A stretch of DNA of 64,000 nucleotides from Rodentibacter abscessus (GCF_047160095.1 NZ_AP038785.1:930001-994000), one strand, 5' to 3'; shown: positions 39,138 through 47,658, counted from the stretch's first letter. Numbers and translations are program-made. The notes: a model not told the origin generated them from the sequence alone.

Positions 39138-39242
39138 TTACTCTGTGCTGTGCTGTGCTGTGCTGTGCTGTGCTGTGCTGTGCTGTGCTGTGCTGTGCTG
39201 TGCTGTGCTGTGCTGTGCTGTGCTGTTCAGTATATGTTTCAT
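39138..39242 (-). CDS. Possible short leader ORF containing the pentanucleotide tract
   Basis: ATG AAA CAT ATA CTG AAC then enters the tract and would encode STAQH repeats, 34 residues at the present repeat number, stopping at TAA 39140-39138. Ribosome site is weak (AGAG). Adding or removing repeats shifts its end to 39121 or to 39092, the last being inside the terminator hairpin. It has no recognised homologue; coding is uncertain and it is listed because of its position. Confidence 0.3.
   Translation of the reverse strand: MKHILNSTAQHSTAQHSTAQHSTAQHSTAQHSTE
39143..39226. repeat. Simple sequence repeat (CTGTG)16 plus CTGT
   Basis: Sixteen perfect tandem copies of CTGTG (CACAG on the adhesin strand) plus a 4-base partial copy, 225-310 bases upstream of the adhesin start. 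Long perfect tracts like this mutate by slippage in Haemophilus and usually mark phase-variable genes. Confidence 0.95.
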
Positions 39243-39521
39243 ACTCTAAAAAGAAAAGAAAAAGTTTTATTACACCTTCAAATAAAATCTTAATTCACCT
39301 TTCAGTTTTTAAGACTTTGTACCTAAAAAATTCTGCGTATTCTACAATTTTTTTGTAGAAAAAAACATTTTTTTTTGTAAGCGAAATGTAAAGAAAAATT
39401 CAAATGAGCTATATAAAAATTGAAAATCCTCTTGTTCTTTTCGGTAATAATGGCGAAAACACACATTATTCGCAGATGAAATACTAGGAAAGGGAATGAA
39501 AATATAATATTTGAATGTTAC

Positions 39522-39566
39522 AAAAAAACCGCACAAAAGTGCGGTCAAAAGCGACCGCACTTTTTT
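39522..39566 (-). terminator. Terminator of the NhaC-family gene with three uptake cores
   Basis: On the minus strand ACCGCAC-TTTT-GTGCGGT is followed by seven T. A further GACCGCACTTTTT lies at 39553-39566, so two overlapping inverted pairs are possible. Confidence 0.85.
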
Positions 39567-39631
39567 AGCTGTTGAACACACATCTTCATGCAAACAATGT
39601 TCAACGTTATACGCTTAATACATATCGCCTT

Positions 39632-41152
39632 TTAGCGTTTTTTTACCATAAAAATAAGCAACACAAGAGAAATCGCGGTGGCAATAAACCCTGCTATACC
39701 CGATTCGGTAAAGCCTACCACAATATAACCCACACAGGTTGCTGCGGCAACCGTTAAGGCATAAGGCAACTGTGTTGTAACATGATCCATATGGTTGCAT
39801 TTAGCCCCGGTGGAAGAAAGAATTGTTGTGTCGGAAACAGGTGAACAATGATCTCCGCATACCGCACCTGCCATTACGGCAGAAAGGCAAGGTAACATTA
39901 ATTCCGGTGCGGCATTGGTTGCCATTGCCGCTGCAATCGGTAACATAATACCGAAGGTTCCCCAACTTGTTCCCGTTGAAAACGCCATGGCTGAACCTAA
40001 GATAAATAAGATAACCGGTAGAAATTGAACCGGAATATTGCCGGAAACCAAAGAGGATAAATATTTACCGGTTTGCATATCCCCTACGATTTTATTAATT
40101 GTCCAAGCAAAAAATAAAATCGCAATCGCACCGAGCATAGATTTAATTCCGAGTCCCCATGAACGCACGTATTCCGATAAACTCACTTGGCGACCGAATG
40201 CAATTAAAATCGTTGAAATAATAACCGCACTTGTTCCCCCCACAACAAGGGAAACGCCCACATTCGTATTTTCAAATGCGCCTAATACGGAGAATGGAGC
40301 TTTTGCTTCGGCAAGTGCTTGCCCTCCGGTGAACATCATCATTGAAACCGTTACGATAATCAGCACTAAAATCGGTAATACTAAATTCCGAACTTTGCCT
40401 TGAACGCCTAACTCTTCCGTTTGAGTTTTGACCTCTCTTTCCATCGCCGCTCTTTCATGGCGTGCCATTGAACCGATGTCAAAAGAAAAACAAGCGACAA
40501 AAAACACCATCAATAAGGCGAAGATCGCATAGAAATTCATTAAGCTCATTGCCACAAAAGCCCCCATCGGCGTATATTCCGTGATGGAATAAGTGGTCAA
40601 TAAACCTGCAACAAGGGTAATAATGTAAGCTCCCCAACTTGAAACCGGCATCATTACACACATTGGTGCAGCGGTAGAATCCAAAATATAAGCTAATTTC
40701 GCACGAGATACTTTGAAACGATCCGTAACCGGTCTGGCAATCGCTCCCACTGCAAGACTATGAAAATAATCATCAATAAAAGTAACAAATACCAATGATG
40801 CCGCAAGTAATTTCGCACCTCGACGATCTTTAATTCGCTTCTGAGCCCATTCCGCAAAGGCACGATTGCTACCGGAAACGGTCAAAAGTGCGGTCAAAAT
40901 ACCAAGCAAAATTAAAAATAGGACAATATTCATATTTGAATTAATTTCACCATCGCTATAAAACAATGCGGAAATATTGTCTTTTAAGTAAGTTAATGTA
41001 GGTAAAATTGATGCGCCATTAAGCATTAACGCACCGATTAAAATACCGGCACTTAAAGAAAGAAGCACTCGGCGTGTCGCAATCGCTAAAATAATCGCCA
41101 ACAACGCAGGTACGATAGACCAAATTGAAGAAGAATAATCGATAAGTTCCAT
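39632..41152 (-). CDS. nhaC: NhaC-family transporter, probably lysine uptake (LysW type)
   Basis: 506 residues with about 11-12 hydrophobic segments and NhaC-type blocks (FVTFIDDYFHSLAVGA, STAAPMCVMMPVSSWGAY, STGTSWGTFGIMLPIAAAM, GDHCSPVSDTTILSSTGA). By homology alone it would be called a Na+/H+ antiporter (as H. influenzae HI1107). However, the 5' leader is a clear lysine riboswitch, and NhaC relatives behind this riboswitch have been proposed as lysine transporters (LysW). I therefore favour lysine uptake in the inner membrane. Ribosome site is a weak AGG. Own terminator downstream. Confidence 0.88.
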   Translation of the reverse strand: MELIDYSSSIWSIVPALLAIILAIATRRVLLSLSAGILIGALMLNGASILPTLTYLKDNISALFYSDGEINSNMNIVLFLILLGILTALLTVSGSNRAFAEWAQKRIKDRRGAKLLAASLVFVTFIDDYFHSLAVGAIARPVTDRFKVSRAKLAYILDSTAAPMCVMMPVSSWGAYIITLVAGLLTTYSITEYTPMGAFVAMSLMNFYAIFALLMVFFVACFSFDIGSMARHERAAMEREVKTQTEELGVQGKVRNLVLPILVLIIVTVSMMMFTGGQALAEAKAPFSVLGAFENTNVGVSLVVGGTSAVIISTILIAFGRQVSLSEYVRSWGLGIKSMLGAIAILFFAWTINKIVGDMQTGKYLSSLVSGNIPVQFLPVILFILGSAMAFSTGTSWGTFGIMLPIAAAMATNAAPELMLPCLSAVMAGAVCGDHCSPVSDTTILSSTGAKCNHMDHVTTQLPYALTVAAATCVGYIVVGFTESGIAGFIATAISLVLLIFMVKKR

Positions 41153-41204
41153 TAAGTTATACCTAAAATAATGGAGGAACGGCAGAAAATGAACCTGAAA
41201 TGGT

Positions 41205-41375
41205 CAGCCTAACCGTAGCGCTCCATAGTTAACACTATGACAGTAACGTTCCTTTCAGATACGCTACCAACCAGTCAAAACGACTTTTAACTGATTTCGG
41301 CAACCACTCCTTTCATTTTTCGTCATCGCTATCCGCTCGGAAAAAGTACTTATAGTGATCGCACCTCTACTTTTT
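41205..41375 (-). promoter_or_regulatory. Lysine riboswitch (L box) in the leader of the NhaC-family gene
   Basis: Read on the minus strand, the conserved aptamer landmarks appear in order: GTAGAGGTGCGATC (41370-41357) with AGTA soon after, GAAAGGAGTGGTTGCCGAAAT, TGACTGGTTGGTAGCG, CTGAAAGGAACGTTACTGTC, a CATAGTGTTAACTATG hairpin, and GGAGCGCTAC closing P1. The expression platform (41153-41205) has no good T-run; CGTTCC there could pair with the aptamer GGAACG, so translational control is more likely than termination. Confidence 0.93.
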
Positions 41376-41530
41376 ATAGGGAATTTGAAGTTACAGGAAA
41401 ATATAAAAAAAATCTAGTAAATTCTGTTTCTTTTTCAATTCAAACTTAATTTAACGATAAAATAAACCTTACAATACTATTCGAAACTTTGTTTATTTGA
41501 GCATCCATATCATTTTATTTAAAATTAAGG

Positions 41531-41559
41531 TTTACGTTATAGATTTATTTCGTTACTAT
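41531..41559 (+). promoter_or_regulatory. Candidate hns promoter
   Basis: TTTACG and TACTAT with a 17-base spacer, ending 44 bases before the hns start. Each matches consensus at four of six positions. The surrounding 41376-41602 is very AT-rich and must also hold the promoter of the divergent riboswitch-transporter unit. Confidence 0.4.
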
Positions 41560-41602
41560 AGTTGAAACTGGATTTATATTGCAACACCACATGGAGTTTA
41601 TT

Positions 41603-42010
41603 ATGACTAATCTAATTAAAGTATTTACCAATCTTCGCAGTATCCGTTCTGTTGTAAATGATTTAACTTTAGAACAAGCGGAAAGTTCATTAAAAAAATT
41701 TGAGGAAGCAGTTGCCGAAAAACGCGCCCAAATGGAAGAAATTCGACAAGCTGAAATTGAGCGTCGAGCACGTATTGAGAAGTATAAAGAATTAATGAAA
41801 CAAGAAGGGATCACTCCGGAAGAATTAAAAGCGATTATTGATGTTGTTGCCCCTTCCGTAATGCGTAAAAAACGTAAACCGCTTCCTGCTAAATATAGAT
41901 ATACCGATGTTAACGGTGAACAAAAAACTTGGACCGGCCAAGGTCGTACGCCAAGCGTGATTCAAAATGCTTTAGACGCAGGTAAGTCTTTGTCTGACTT
42001 CGAAATTTAA
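41603..42010 (+). CDS. hns: Nucleoid-associated protein H-NS
   Basis: 135 residues from ATG 41603, which follows GGAG at 7 bases; an upstream in-frame ATG lacks a ribosome site. The N-terminal part is a coiled-coil oligomerisation domain (LEQAESSLKKFEEAVAEKR). The C-terminal DNA-binding domain has the core TWTGQGRTPSVIQNAL, with the QGR minor-groove hook. H-NS silences AT-rich and horizontally acquired DNA. The large AT-rich adhesin locus just upstream on the map could be a target; that is inference. Confidence 0.93.
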   Translation: MTNLIKVFTNLRSIRSVVNDLTLEQAESSLKKFEEAVAEKRAQMEEIRQAEIERRARIEKYKELMKQEGITPEELKAIIDVVAPSVMRKKRKPLPAKYRYTDVNGEQKTWTGQGRTPSVIQNALDAGKSLSDFEI

Positions 42011-42026
42011 TTTATCTTATTTTCCG

Positions 42027-42060
42027 GAACCCATAGTATAAATATGGGTTCTCTTTTTTT
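42027..42060 (+). terminator. Terminator of hns
   Basis: GAACCCATA and TATGGGTTC arms with a 7-nt loop, then TCTTTTTTT. Confidence 0.9.
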
Positions 42061-42090
42061 ATCTATAATAAAAAGCACAATTTTAATACT

Positions 42091-42927
42091 ATGATTGAAA
42101 AAAAAATTCTTCTTACCGATTGTCCGGATGATAAAGGTCTAATTGCAAAAATTACAAACATTTGTTACAAACATCAACTTAATATTCTACACAATAATGA
42201 ATTTGTAGATTTTGAAACGAAACATTTCTTTATGCGTACCGAACTTGAAGGAATTTTTAATGAAACAACCCTTCTTGAAGATCTAAAATATAGCTTACCC
42301 GCCGGTACAAATTGTCGATTAATTGGTACACAACGTAAACGTATCGTTATTTTAGTAACAAAAGAAGCACACTGTCTTGGTGATATTTTGATGAAAAATT
42401 ATTATGGTGCATTAAATGTGGAAATTGCCGCCGTCATTGGCAATCATAATAATTTATGCGAATTGGTCGAACGTTTTGATATTCCATTCCACTGCATCAG
42501 CCATGAGGGGTTAACCCGAGTGGAACATGATCAACTCCTTGCGGAAAAAATTGATGAATACGCGCCTGATTATATTGTTCTTGCGAAATATATGCGTGTA
42601 TTAAATCCTCAATTCGTAGAACGTTACCCTAACAGAGTGATCAATATTCATCATTCTTTCTTACCTGCATTTATCGGAGCAAAACCCTATCAACAAGCCT
42701 ACGAGCGTGGTGTAAAAATTATCGGTGCAACGGCACATTTCATTAACAATGAATTAGATCAAGGCCCGATTATTATGCAAAATGTCATTAACGTGGATCA
42801 CACTTATAGTGCAGATGCAATGATGCGGGCAGGGCGAGATGTAGAAAAAACCGTATTAAGTCGCGCATTAGATCTCGCCTTACACGACAGAATTTTCGTT
42901 TATAAAAATAAAACGGTGGTACTGTAA
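42091..42927 (+). CDS. purU: Formyltetrahydrofolate deformylase PurU
   Basis: Hydrolyses 10-formyl-THF to formate and THF, balancing one-carbon pools and feeding formate to PurT. 278 residues (E. coli 280). It has an N-terminal ACT domain (~5-80) and a formyltransferase-like domain with INIHHSFLPAFIGAKPY and ELDQGPIIMQ carrying the catalytic His and Asp. Its stop overlaps the aroA start (TAATG), so the two are translationally coupled, as in H. influenzae. Confidence 0.96.
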   Translation: MIEKKILLTDCPDDKGLIAKITNICYKHQLNILHNNEFVDFETKHFFMRTELEGIFNETTLLEDLKYSLPAGTNCRLIGTQRKRIVILVTKEAHCLGDILMKNYYGALNVEIAAVIGNHNNLCELVERFDIPFHCISHEGLTRVEHDQLLAEKIDEYAPDYIVLAKYMRVLNPQFVERYPNRVINIHHSFLPAFIGAKPYQQAYERGVKIIGATAHFINNELDQGPIIMQNVINVDHTYSADAMMRAGRDVEKTVLSRALDLALHDRIFVYKNKTVVL

Positions 42928-44225
42928 TGGAAAAAATCACACTTGCCCCTATCAGGGCGGTTGAGGGGACGGTTAACTTACCCGGTTCAAAAAGTTTATC
43001 AAATCGCGCCCTACTTCTTTCCGCTCTCGCCAAAGGAACAACTAAAGTTACAAACTTACTCGATAGCGATGACGTTCGCCATATGTTAAACGCACTGAAA
43101 GCATTGGGCGTCGGTTATCAACTTTCCGACGATAAAACAATTTGTGAAATCGAAGGTTTAGCCGGTGCATTTAATCTTCAAGACGGACTTTCACTTTTCC
43201 TTGGTAATGCCGGCACTGCAATGCGCCCGTTAACCGCAGCACTTTGTCTAAAAGGGAAAACAACCGGAGAAGTTATTCTTACCGGTGAACCACGAATGAA
43301 AGAACGTCCGATTCTTCATTTAGTTGATGCACTCCGCCAAGCCGGTGCAGATGTACGTTATTTGGAAAACGAGGGCTATCCGCCTCTTGCTATTCGCAAT
43401 ACGGGGATTAAAGGCGGAAAAATTCAAATTGACGGTTCAATTTCGTCCCAGTTTTTGACCGCACTTTTAATGGCCGCACCGCTTGCTGAAAATGATACGG
43501 AAATCGAAATTGTGGGTGATTTAGTTTCTAAGCCCTATATTGATATCACTCTTGCGATGATGAAAGATTTTGGTGTAAGTGTGGAAAATCAGGCTTATCA
43601 AGTATTCTGCATCAAAGGTAATCAATCTTATACTTCACCGGGTAAATATTTGGTTGAAGGTGATGCCTCTTCAGCTTCTTACTTCTTAGCCGCCGGTGCA
43701 ATTAAAGGCAAAGTGATCGTTACCGGAATCGGTAAAAACTCCATTCAAGGCGATCGCTTATTTGCAGATGTACTCGAAAAAATGGGAGCTCGTATCACTT
43801 GGGGAGAAGATTTCATTCAAGCGGAGCATGATAAACTTCAGGGGATTGATATGGATATGAACCACATTCCCGATGCGGCAATGACGATTGCGACAACAGC
43901 TCTTTTTGCCGAAGGCGAAACCATTATTCGCAATATTTACAACTGGCGGGTAAAAGAAACTGACCGCTTATCTGCAATGGCAACCGAATTGCGTAAAGTT
44001 GGTGCGGAAGTCGAAGAGGGTGAAGATTTTATTCGTATTCAACCGCTTCCACTGGAAAAATTCCAACATGCAGATATTGCAACCTATAATGATCACCGTA
44101 TGGCAATGTGTTTTGCATTGGTAGCACTTTCCAACACACCGGTTAATATTCTCGATCCCAAATGTACGGCTAAAACCTTTCCGACATTCTTTGAAAAATT
44201 TGAAGAAATTTGTGTAAGAAACTAA
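42927..44225 (+). CDS. aroA: 3-phosphoshikimate 1-carboxyvinyltransferase (EPSP synthase)
   Basis: Sixth step of the shikimate pathway. 432 residues (E. coli 427). Substrate-binding blocks are LPGSKSLSNRALLLSALAKG (18-37), LGNAGTAMRPLTAAL near 92-106, GEPRMKERPI, and RVKETDRLSAMATEL. The sequence GNAGTAMRP is of the ordinary bacterial class I type. Starts at the A of the purU TAATG. Confidence 0.97.
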   Translation: MEKITLAPIRAVEGTVNLPGSKSLSNRALLLSALAKGTTKVTNLLDSDDVRHMLNALKALGVGYQLSDDKTICEIEGLAGAFNLQDGLSLFLGNAGTAMRPLTAALCLKGKTTGEVILTGEPRMKERPILHLVDALRQAGADVRYLENEGYPPLAIRNTGIKGGKIQIDGSISSQFLTALLMAAPLAENDTEIEIVGDLVSKPYIDITLAMMKDFGVSVENQAYQVFCIKGNQSYTSPGKYLVEGDASSASYFLAAGAIKGKVIVTGIGKNSIQGDRLFADVLEKMGARITWGEDFIQAEHDKLQGIDMDMNHIPDAAMTIATTALFAEGETIIRNIYNWRVKETDRLSAMATELRKVGAEVEEGEDFIRIQPLPLEKFQHADIATYNDHRMAMCFALVALSNTPVNILDPKCTAKTFPTFFEKFEEICVRN

Positions 44226-44363
44226 AAGTGCGGTTGATTTTGACAGTGTTTTTATATCCTGTAGTGTGCACAAGATGTTTTTTTGAGATAAGAATAGGAA
44301 TGCAATACCATTCGTTCAAATGCAATTACTACATAACATCAAATTTTGACCGCACTTTGAAAC

Positions 44364-44394
44364 AAAAAAGCGAACATTACGTTCGCCTTTTTTA
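44364..44394. terminator. Bidirectional terminator between aroA and the pcp-like gene
   Basis: AAAAAAGCGAAC-ATTAC-GTTCGCCTTTTTT, a stem with A/T runs on both sides between convergent genes. Two separate uptake signals (near 44225 and 44349) flank the gap. Confidence 0.85.
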
Positions 44395-44415
44395 TAAAAC
44401 AAAATGAAAAACCGA

Positions 44416-44880
44416 TTAATTAATCACTGACACATTCAATGAAGAACCGCCCACGATTTGTACGCGCTTACCGGCTATAAATTTAGGATCAGATTTTTGT
44501 ACTACAACAATGCTTTTGCCATCATCTTTTTTAATGACAAGCTCAGCACCGTTAACTTGGCCGGCTTTTTCTTCAATTTTGCTACCTACTATGGCGCCTG
44601 CAATCGCTCCCACAGCAGTCGCAATGGCTTGACCACGACCGCCGCCAATCGTACTACCTGCAATACCACCTATCGCACCACCACCAACAGAACCAATCAC
44701 GCCCGGGTTATCCGCTTGAATTTTCACAGGACGAACCGAAACTAACGTCCCATAGCTAATTGAGCGCGCTTCCTTTGCTTGATCCGCCGAATAAACATCA
44801 CCGCTAAAAATATCGGTATTTGCGCAACCGGTTACACTTAAGGCAGCCGCAAGTACTAACGCAACCGTCACTTTTTTCAT
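44416..44880 (-). CDS. slyB: Glycine-zipper outer-membrane lipoprotein, PCP/SlyB family
   Basis: 154 residues; lipobox VTGC (Cys19). It closely resembles the H. influenzae PCP (PAL cross-reacting) lipoprotein: NTDIFSGDVYSADQAKEAR, SVRPVKIQADN. A glycine-zipper stretch (GSVGGGAIGGIAGSTIGGG) spans about residues 63-100, followed by a small beta domain. SlyB-type proteins stabilise the outer membrane under stress in enterobacteria. Ribosome site AAGGTGG upstream. Confidence 0.92.
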   Translation of the reverse strand: MKKVTVALVLAAALSVTGCANTDIFSGDVYSADQAKEARSISYGTLVSVRPVKIQADNPGVIGSVGGGAIGGIAGSTIGGGRGQAIATAVGAIAGAIVGSKIEEKAGQVNGAELVIKKDDGKSIVVVQKSDPKFIAGKRVQIVGGSSLNVSVIN

Positions 44881-44902
44881 AATGATTAGTCCACCTTAAA
44901 AA

Positions 44903-45202
44903 TTAAATTGGGTTTCTTGGAGACCAGGTAGAGATATTTTTTAAACCTTTGCCATCATCTGATACTTTCACACAAGCCCCTACAACTAAAGTTGAATCAT
45001 ATTTGTGGGTAACTGTTTCGGTTTCACCTTCTACTTTGTATGAACAGTTATTTTTACGGATGGTTAATTGAAGATTTTCACCTTGCATTTCGCTAAAAAT
45101 TACTTGGCCTTTATAAGCGTTTTCATCTTTTTGATTATTTGATGAGCAAGCGACTAAACCTAAGCTTAATAAAGCGGTAAATGCTAACGTTACTTTTTTC
45201 AT
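44903..45202 (-). CDS. Small lipoprotein of unknown function
   Basis: 99 residues; signal peptide with lipobox LVAC (Cys19) followed by SSNNQKDEN. The mature part is short and probably beta-rich, with two Cys (in KNNCSYKV and VVGACVKV) that could form a disulfide. I do not recognise a characterised family. It lies between yecM and the slyB-like gene on the same strand, 22 bases before the latter, and may be co-expressed. Confidence 0.8.
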   Translation of the reverse strand: MKKVTLAFTALLSLGLVACSSNNQKDENAYKGQVIFSEMQGENLQLTIRKNNCSYKVEGETETVTHKYDSTLVVGACVKVSDDGKGLKNISTWSPRNPI

Positions 45203-45206
45203 TGTG

Positions 45207-45776
45207 CTAAACCTCGAGTATTTTTTTCAGAGAATAAGGGTGAACTTTAATGCAAGTATGATTTGTCGTTTTATCTACAAAACTCACTGCAATAGAAGGA
45301 TTAGGTAAACGCTCGCCTTCTACTTTGGGTTCACTCACTTTAATTGTTAGTTGGCTTACACGTTGCCATAAAAAATGATTGTAAATCCTTTCTATCCAAT
45401 CTTTCGTCGATTCATTTGAGAGAAAAGGAATCACAATCTCAATATGTTCCCAAGTTTCTTGAGGATATTGTTTCTTTTTAGGAAACGGCAATTCAATAAC
45501 ATCAACAAGTTGCCCTGCAAAGGCAAGGGGCTTTTCTAATTGAATTAAATAGATAGGCCGCCCATTGACGATATTATCGGACAAAATTCTACCGCACTTT
45601 AATAAAAGTGTCAGCCGATTTTTTGCATTTTGCTCACTATTCACACGTAACGCAAGATGATCGATCTCATAATCGGACAAATTCACTTTCATCACCTTTG
45701 CCAACGCTTGAATTTTGTTTTCAAAATCCTCTAATTCTTGCTTAAGTGCGGTCAAATTTTCATTTATTTTTATCAT
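45207..45776 (-). CDS. yecM: YecM-family protein (VOC-like fold)
   Basis: 189 residues from ATG 45776, preceded by AAAGAGAC; eight further in-frame codons upstream lack support. Contains YEIDHLALRVNSE and the E/H pattern EHIEIVIP typical of the YecM family, distantly related to vicinal-oxygen-chelate/isomerase folds. Function unknown. It sits head to head with argS, the same neighbourhood as in E. coli, which supports the assignment. Confidence 0.82.
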   Translation of the reverse strand: MIKINENLTALKQELEDFENKIQALAKVMKVNLSDYEIDHLALRVNSEQNAKNRLTLLLKCGRILSDNIVNGRPIYLIQLEKPLAFAGQLVDVIELPFPKKKQYPQETWEHIEIVIPFLSNESTKDWIERIYNHFLWQRVSQLTIKVSEPKVEGERLPNPSIAVSFVDKTTNHTCIKVHPYSLKKILEV

Positions 45777-45854
45777 TTTGTCTCTTTGATAAATCAGCAA
45801 AGAACGGTATCATAGCCGATTATTTTTAGAATTCAATTTTGAATGAGGAAAACC

Positions 45855-47588
45855 TTGAATATTCAATCTATTTTAGCCGATAAAATCAAACAAGCGATGA
45901 TTACAGCCGGTGCGGATCAATCTTGTGATGCCCTTGTTCGTCAATCAGGTAAACCCCAATTTGGCGATTATCAAGCGAATGGCATTATGGCGGCAGCAAA
46001 AAAACTGGGCTTAAATCCACGTGAGTTTGCACAACAAGTATTAGAACAAGCGAATCTTTCCGATATTGCGGAAAAACTGGAAATTGCCGGTCCCGGTTTT
46101 ATCAATATATTCTTAAGTCCTACTTGGCTTGCAGAACAAGCCTCATCAGCACTTACTCAGCCCCATTTGGGTATTAAAACAACAGATAAACAAACCGTTG
46201 TCGTTGATTATTCTTCACCAAACGTTGCCAAAGAAATGCATGTAGGACATTTACGTTCTACGATTATCGGCGATGCCGTTGTTCGTACACTTGAGTTTTT
46301 AGGTCATCACGTAATCCGAGCAAATCACGTGGGGGACTGGGGAACTCAATTTGGTATGCTGATTGCCTATCTTGAAAAAGTGCAAAATGAACACGCCAAT
46401 GAAATGGAACTCCACGATCTGGAAGCTTTCTATCGTGAAGCCAAAAAACATTATGATGAAGATGAAATTTTTGCAGAAAAAGCCCGTAATTATGTTGTGA
46501 AATTACAAAGCGGCGATGAATATTGCCGTGCAATGTGGAAGCGTTTAGTCGATATTACTATGCAACAAAACCAACATAATTATGATCGTCTAAACGTAAC
46601 TTTAACGGAAAAAGATGTAATGGGCGAAAGTCTTTATAATCCAATGTTACCAAGCATTGTTGAAGATCTGAAAAAGCAAGGTTTAGCCGTAGAAGACGAA
46701 GGTGCGTTGGTTGTTTATTTGGACGAATTTAAAAATAAAGAAGGCGAGCCGATGGGTGTTATCGTGCAGAAAAAAGACGGCGGTTTCCTTTACACTACAA
46801 CGGATATTGCGGCAGCAAAATATCGCTACGAGACATTAAAAGCGGATCGTGCCTTAGTTTTTTCCGATACCCGCCAAAGCCAACATATGCAACAAGCTTG
46901 GCTAATTACCCGTAAAGCAGGTTATGTACCGGACAGTTTCTCTCTTGAGCATAAAAACTTCGGTATGATGCTGGGCAAGGATGGAAAACCTTTTAAAACC
47001 CGTACCGGCGGTACAGTAAAATTAGCTGATTTATTGGACGAAGCCATTGAGCGTGCAACCGCCCTCATCAATGAAAAAAACAATAATTTATCCGAAACTG
47101 AAAAATCTGCGGTGATTGAAGCTGTGGGAATCGGTTCTGTGAAATATGCGGATCTTTCTAAAAATCGCACGACAGACTATGTGTTTGATTGGGACAATAT
47201 GCTAAGTTTTGAGGGCAACACCGCACCTTATATGCAATATGCCTACACACGTATTCGCTCTATTTTCAACAAAACAGAGATAAATTTAACCGCACTTTAT
47301 AATGCGCCATTGCGATTAATCGATGAAAAAGAACGGGCACTTACGCTCAAACTTCTACAATTTGAAGAAGCGGTACAAACTGTCGGAAAAGAAGGTACGC
47401 CACACGTGCTTTGTGCTTATTTGTACGAATTAGCGGGTATCTTTTCTTCATTCTACGAGCATTGCCCGATTTTAAATGCTGAAGATGAAACGGTGAAATC
47501 AAGCCGTTTAAAACTTGCTTTACTCACGGAAAAAACATTAAAACAAGGTTTAGATTTACTTGGAATCAAAACCGTTGAAAAAATGTAA
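45855..47588 (+). CDS. argS: Arginyl-tRNA synthetase
   Basis: Class I aminoacyl-tRNA synthetase. I chose the TTG at 45855: it directly follows GAGGAAAACC and gives NIQSILADK, matching the E. coli N-terminus MNIQALL, with exactly 577 residues as in E. coli. The ATG four codons earlier overlaps the ribosome site. HIGH-like motif HVGHLRS lies in VAKEMHVGHLRSTIIGDA, and the KMSKS region is replaced by GKPFKTRTGG as is usual for ArgS. The C-terminal anticodon-binding domain (TAPYMQYAYTRIRSI) is complete. Confidence 0.96.
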   Translation: MNIQSILADKIKQAMITAGADQSCDALVRQSGKPQFGDYQANGIMAAAKKLGLNPREFAQQVLEQANLSDIAEKLEIAGPGFINIFLSPTWLAEQASSALTQPHLGIKTTDKQTVVVDYSSPNVAKEMHVGHLRSTIIGDAVVRTLEFLGHHVIRANHVGDWGTQFGMLIAYLEKVQNEHANEMELHDLEAFYREAKKHYDEDEIFAEKARNYVVKLQSGDEYCRAMWKRLVDITMQQNQHNYDRLNVTLTEKDVMGESLYNPMLPSIVEDLKKQGLAVEDEGALVVYLDEFKNKEGEPMGVIVQKKDGGFLYTTTDIAAAKYRYETLKADRALVFSDTRQSQHMQQAWLITRKAGYVPDSFSLEHKNFGMMLGKDGKPFKTRTGGTVKLADLLDEAIERATALINEKNNNLSETEKSAVIEAVGIGSVKYADLSKNRTTDYVFDWDNMLSFEGNTAPYMQYAYTRIRSIFNKTEINLTALYNAPLRLIDEKERALTLKLLQFEEAVQTVGKEGTPHVLCAYLYELAGIFSSFYEHCPILNAEDETVKSSRLKLALLTEKTLKQGLDLLGIKTVEKM

Positions 47589-47606
47589 AAATGAGCGAAG
47601 AACGAA

Positions 47607-47658
47607 GGCACTAAAAGTGCCTCCTAGACTACTGCCCCCTAGACATTCCTCTAGGGGG
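47607..47658. other. Two adjacent hairpins after argS
   Basis: GGCACT-AAAA-GTGCC (47607-47621) and CCCCCTAGA-CATTCC-TCTAGGGGG (47635-47658) lie 20-70 bases past the argS stop. Neither is followed by a T-run, so they are not classical terminators; the function is unknown. Confidence 0.45.

Noticed and set aside
39125..39358. Plus-strand ORF through the CTGTG tract encoding repeated LCCAV
   Set aside because: Any 5-bp repeat without stops gives such a pentapeptide; the rest is low-complexity, has no ribosome site and resembles nothing known.
39350..39366. TCTACAA/TTGTAGA palindrome
   Set aside because: Embedded in A/T runs, no consistent T-run or operator-like pattern; could be chance in AT-rich DNA.
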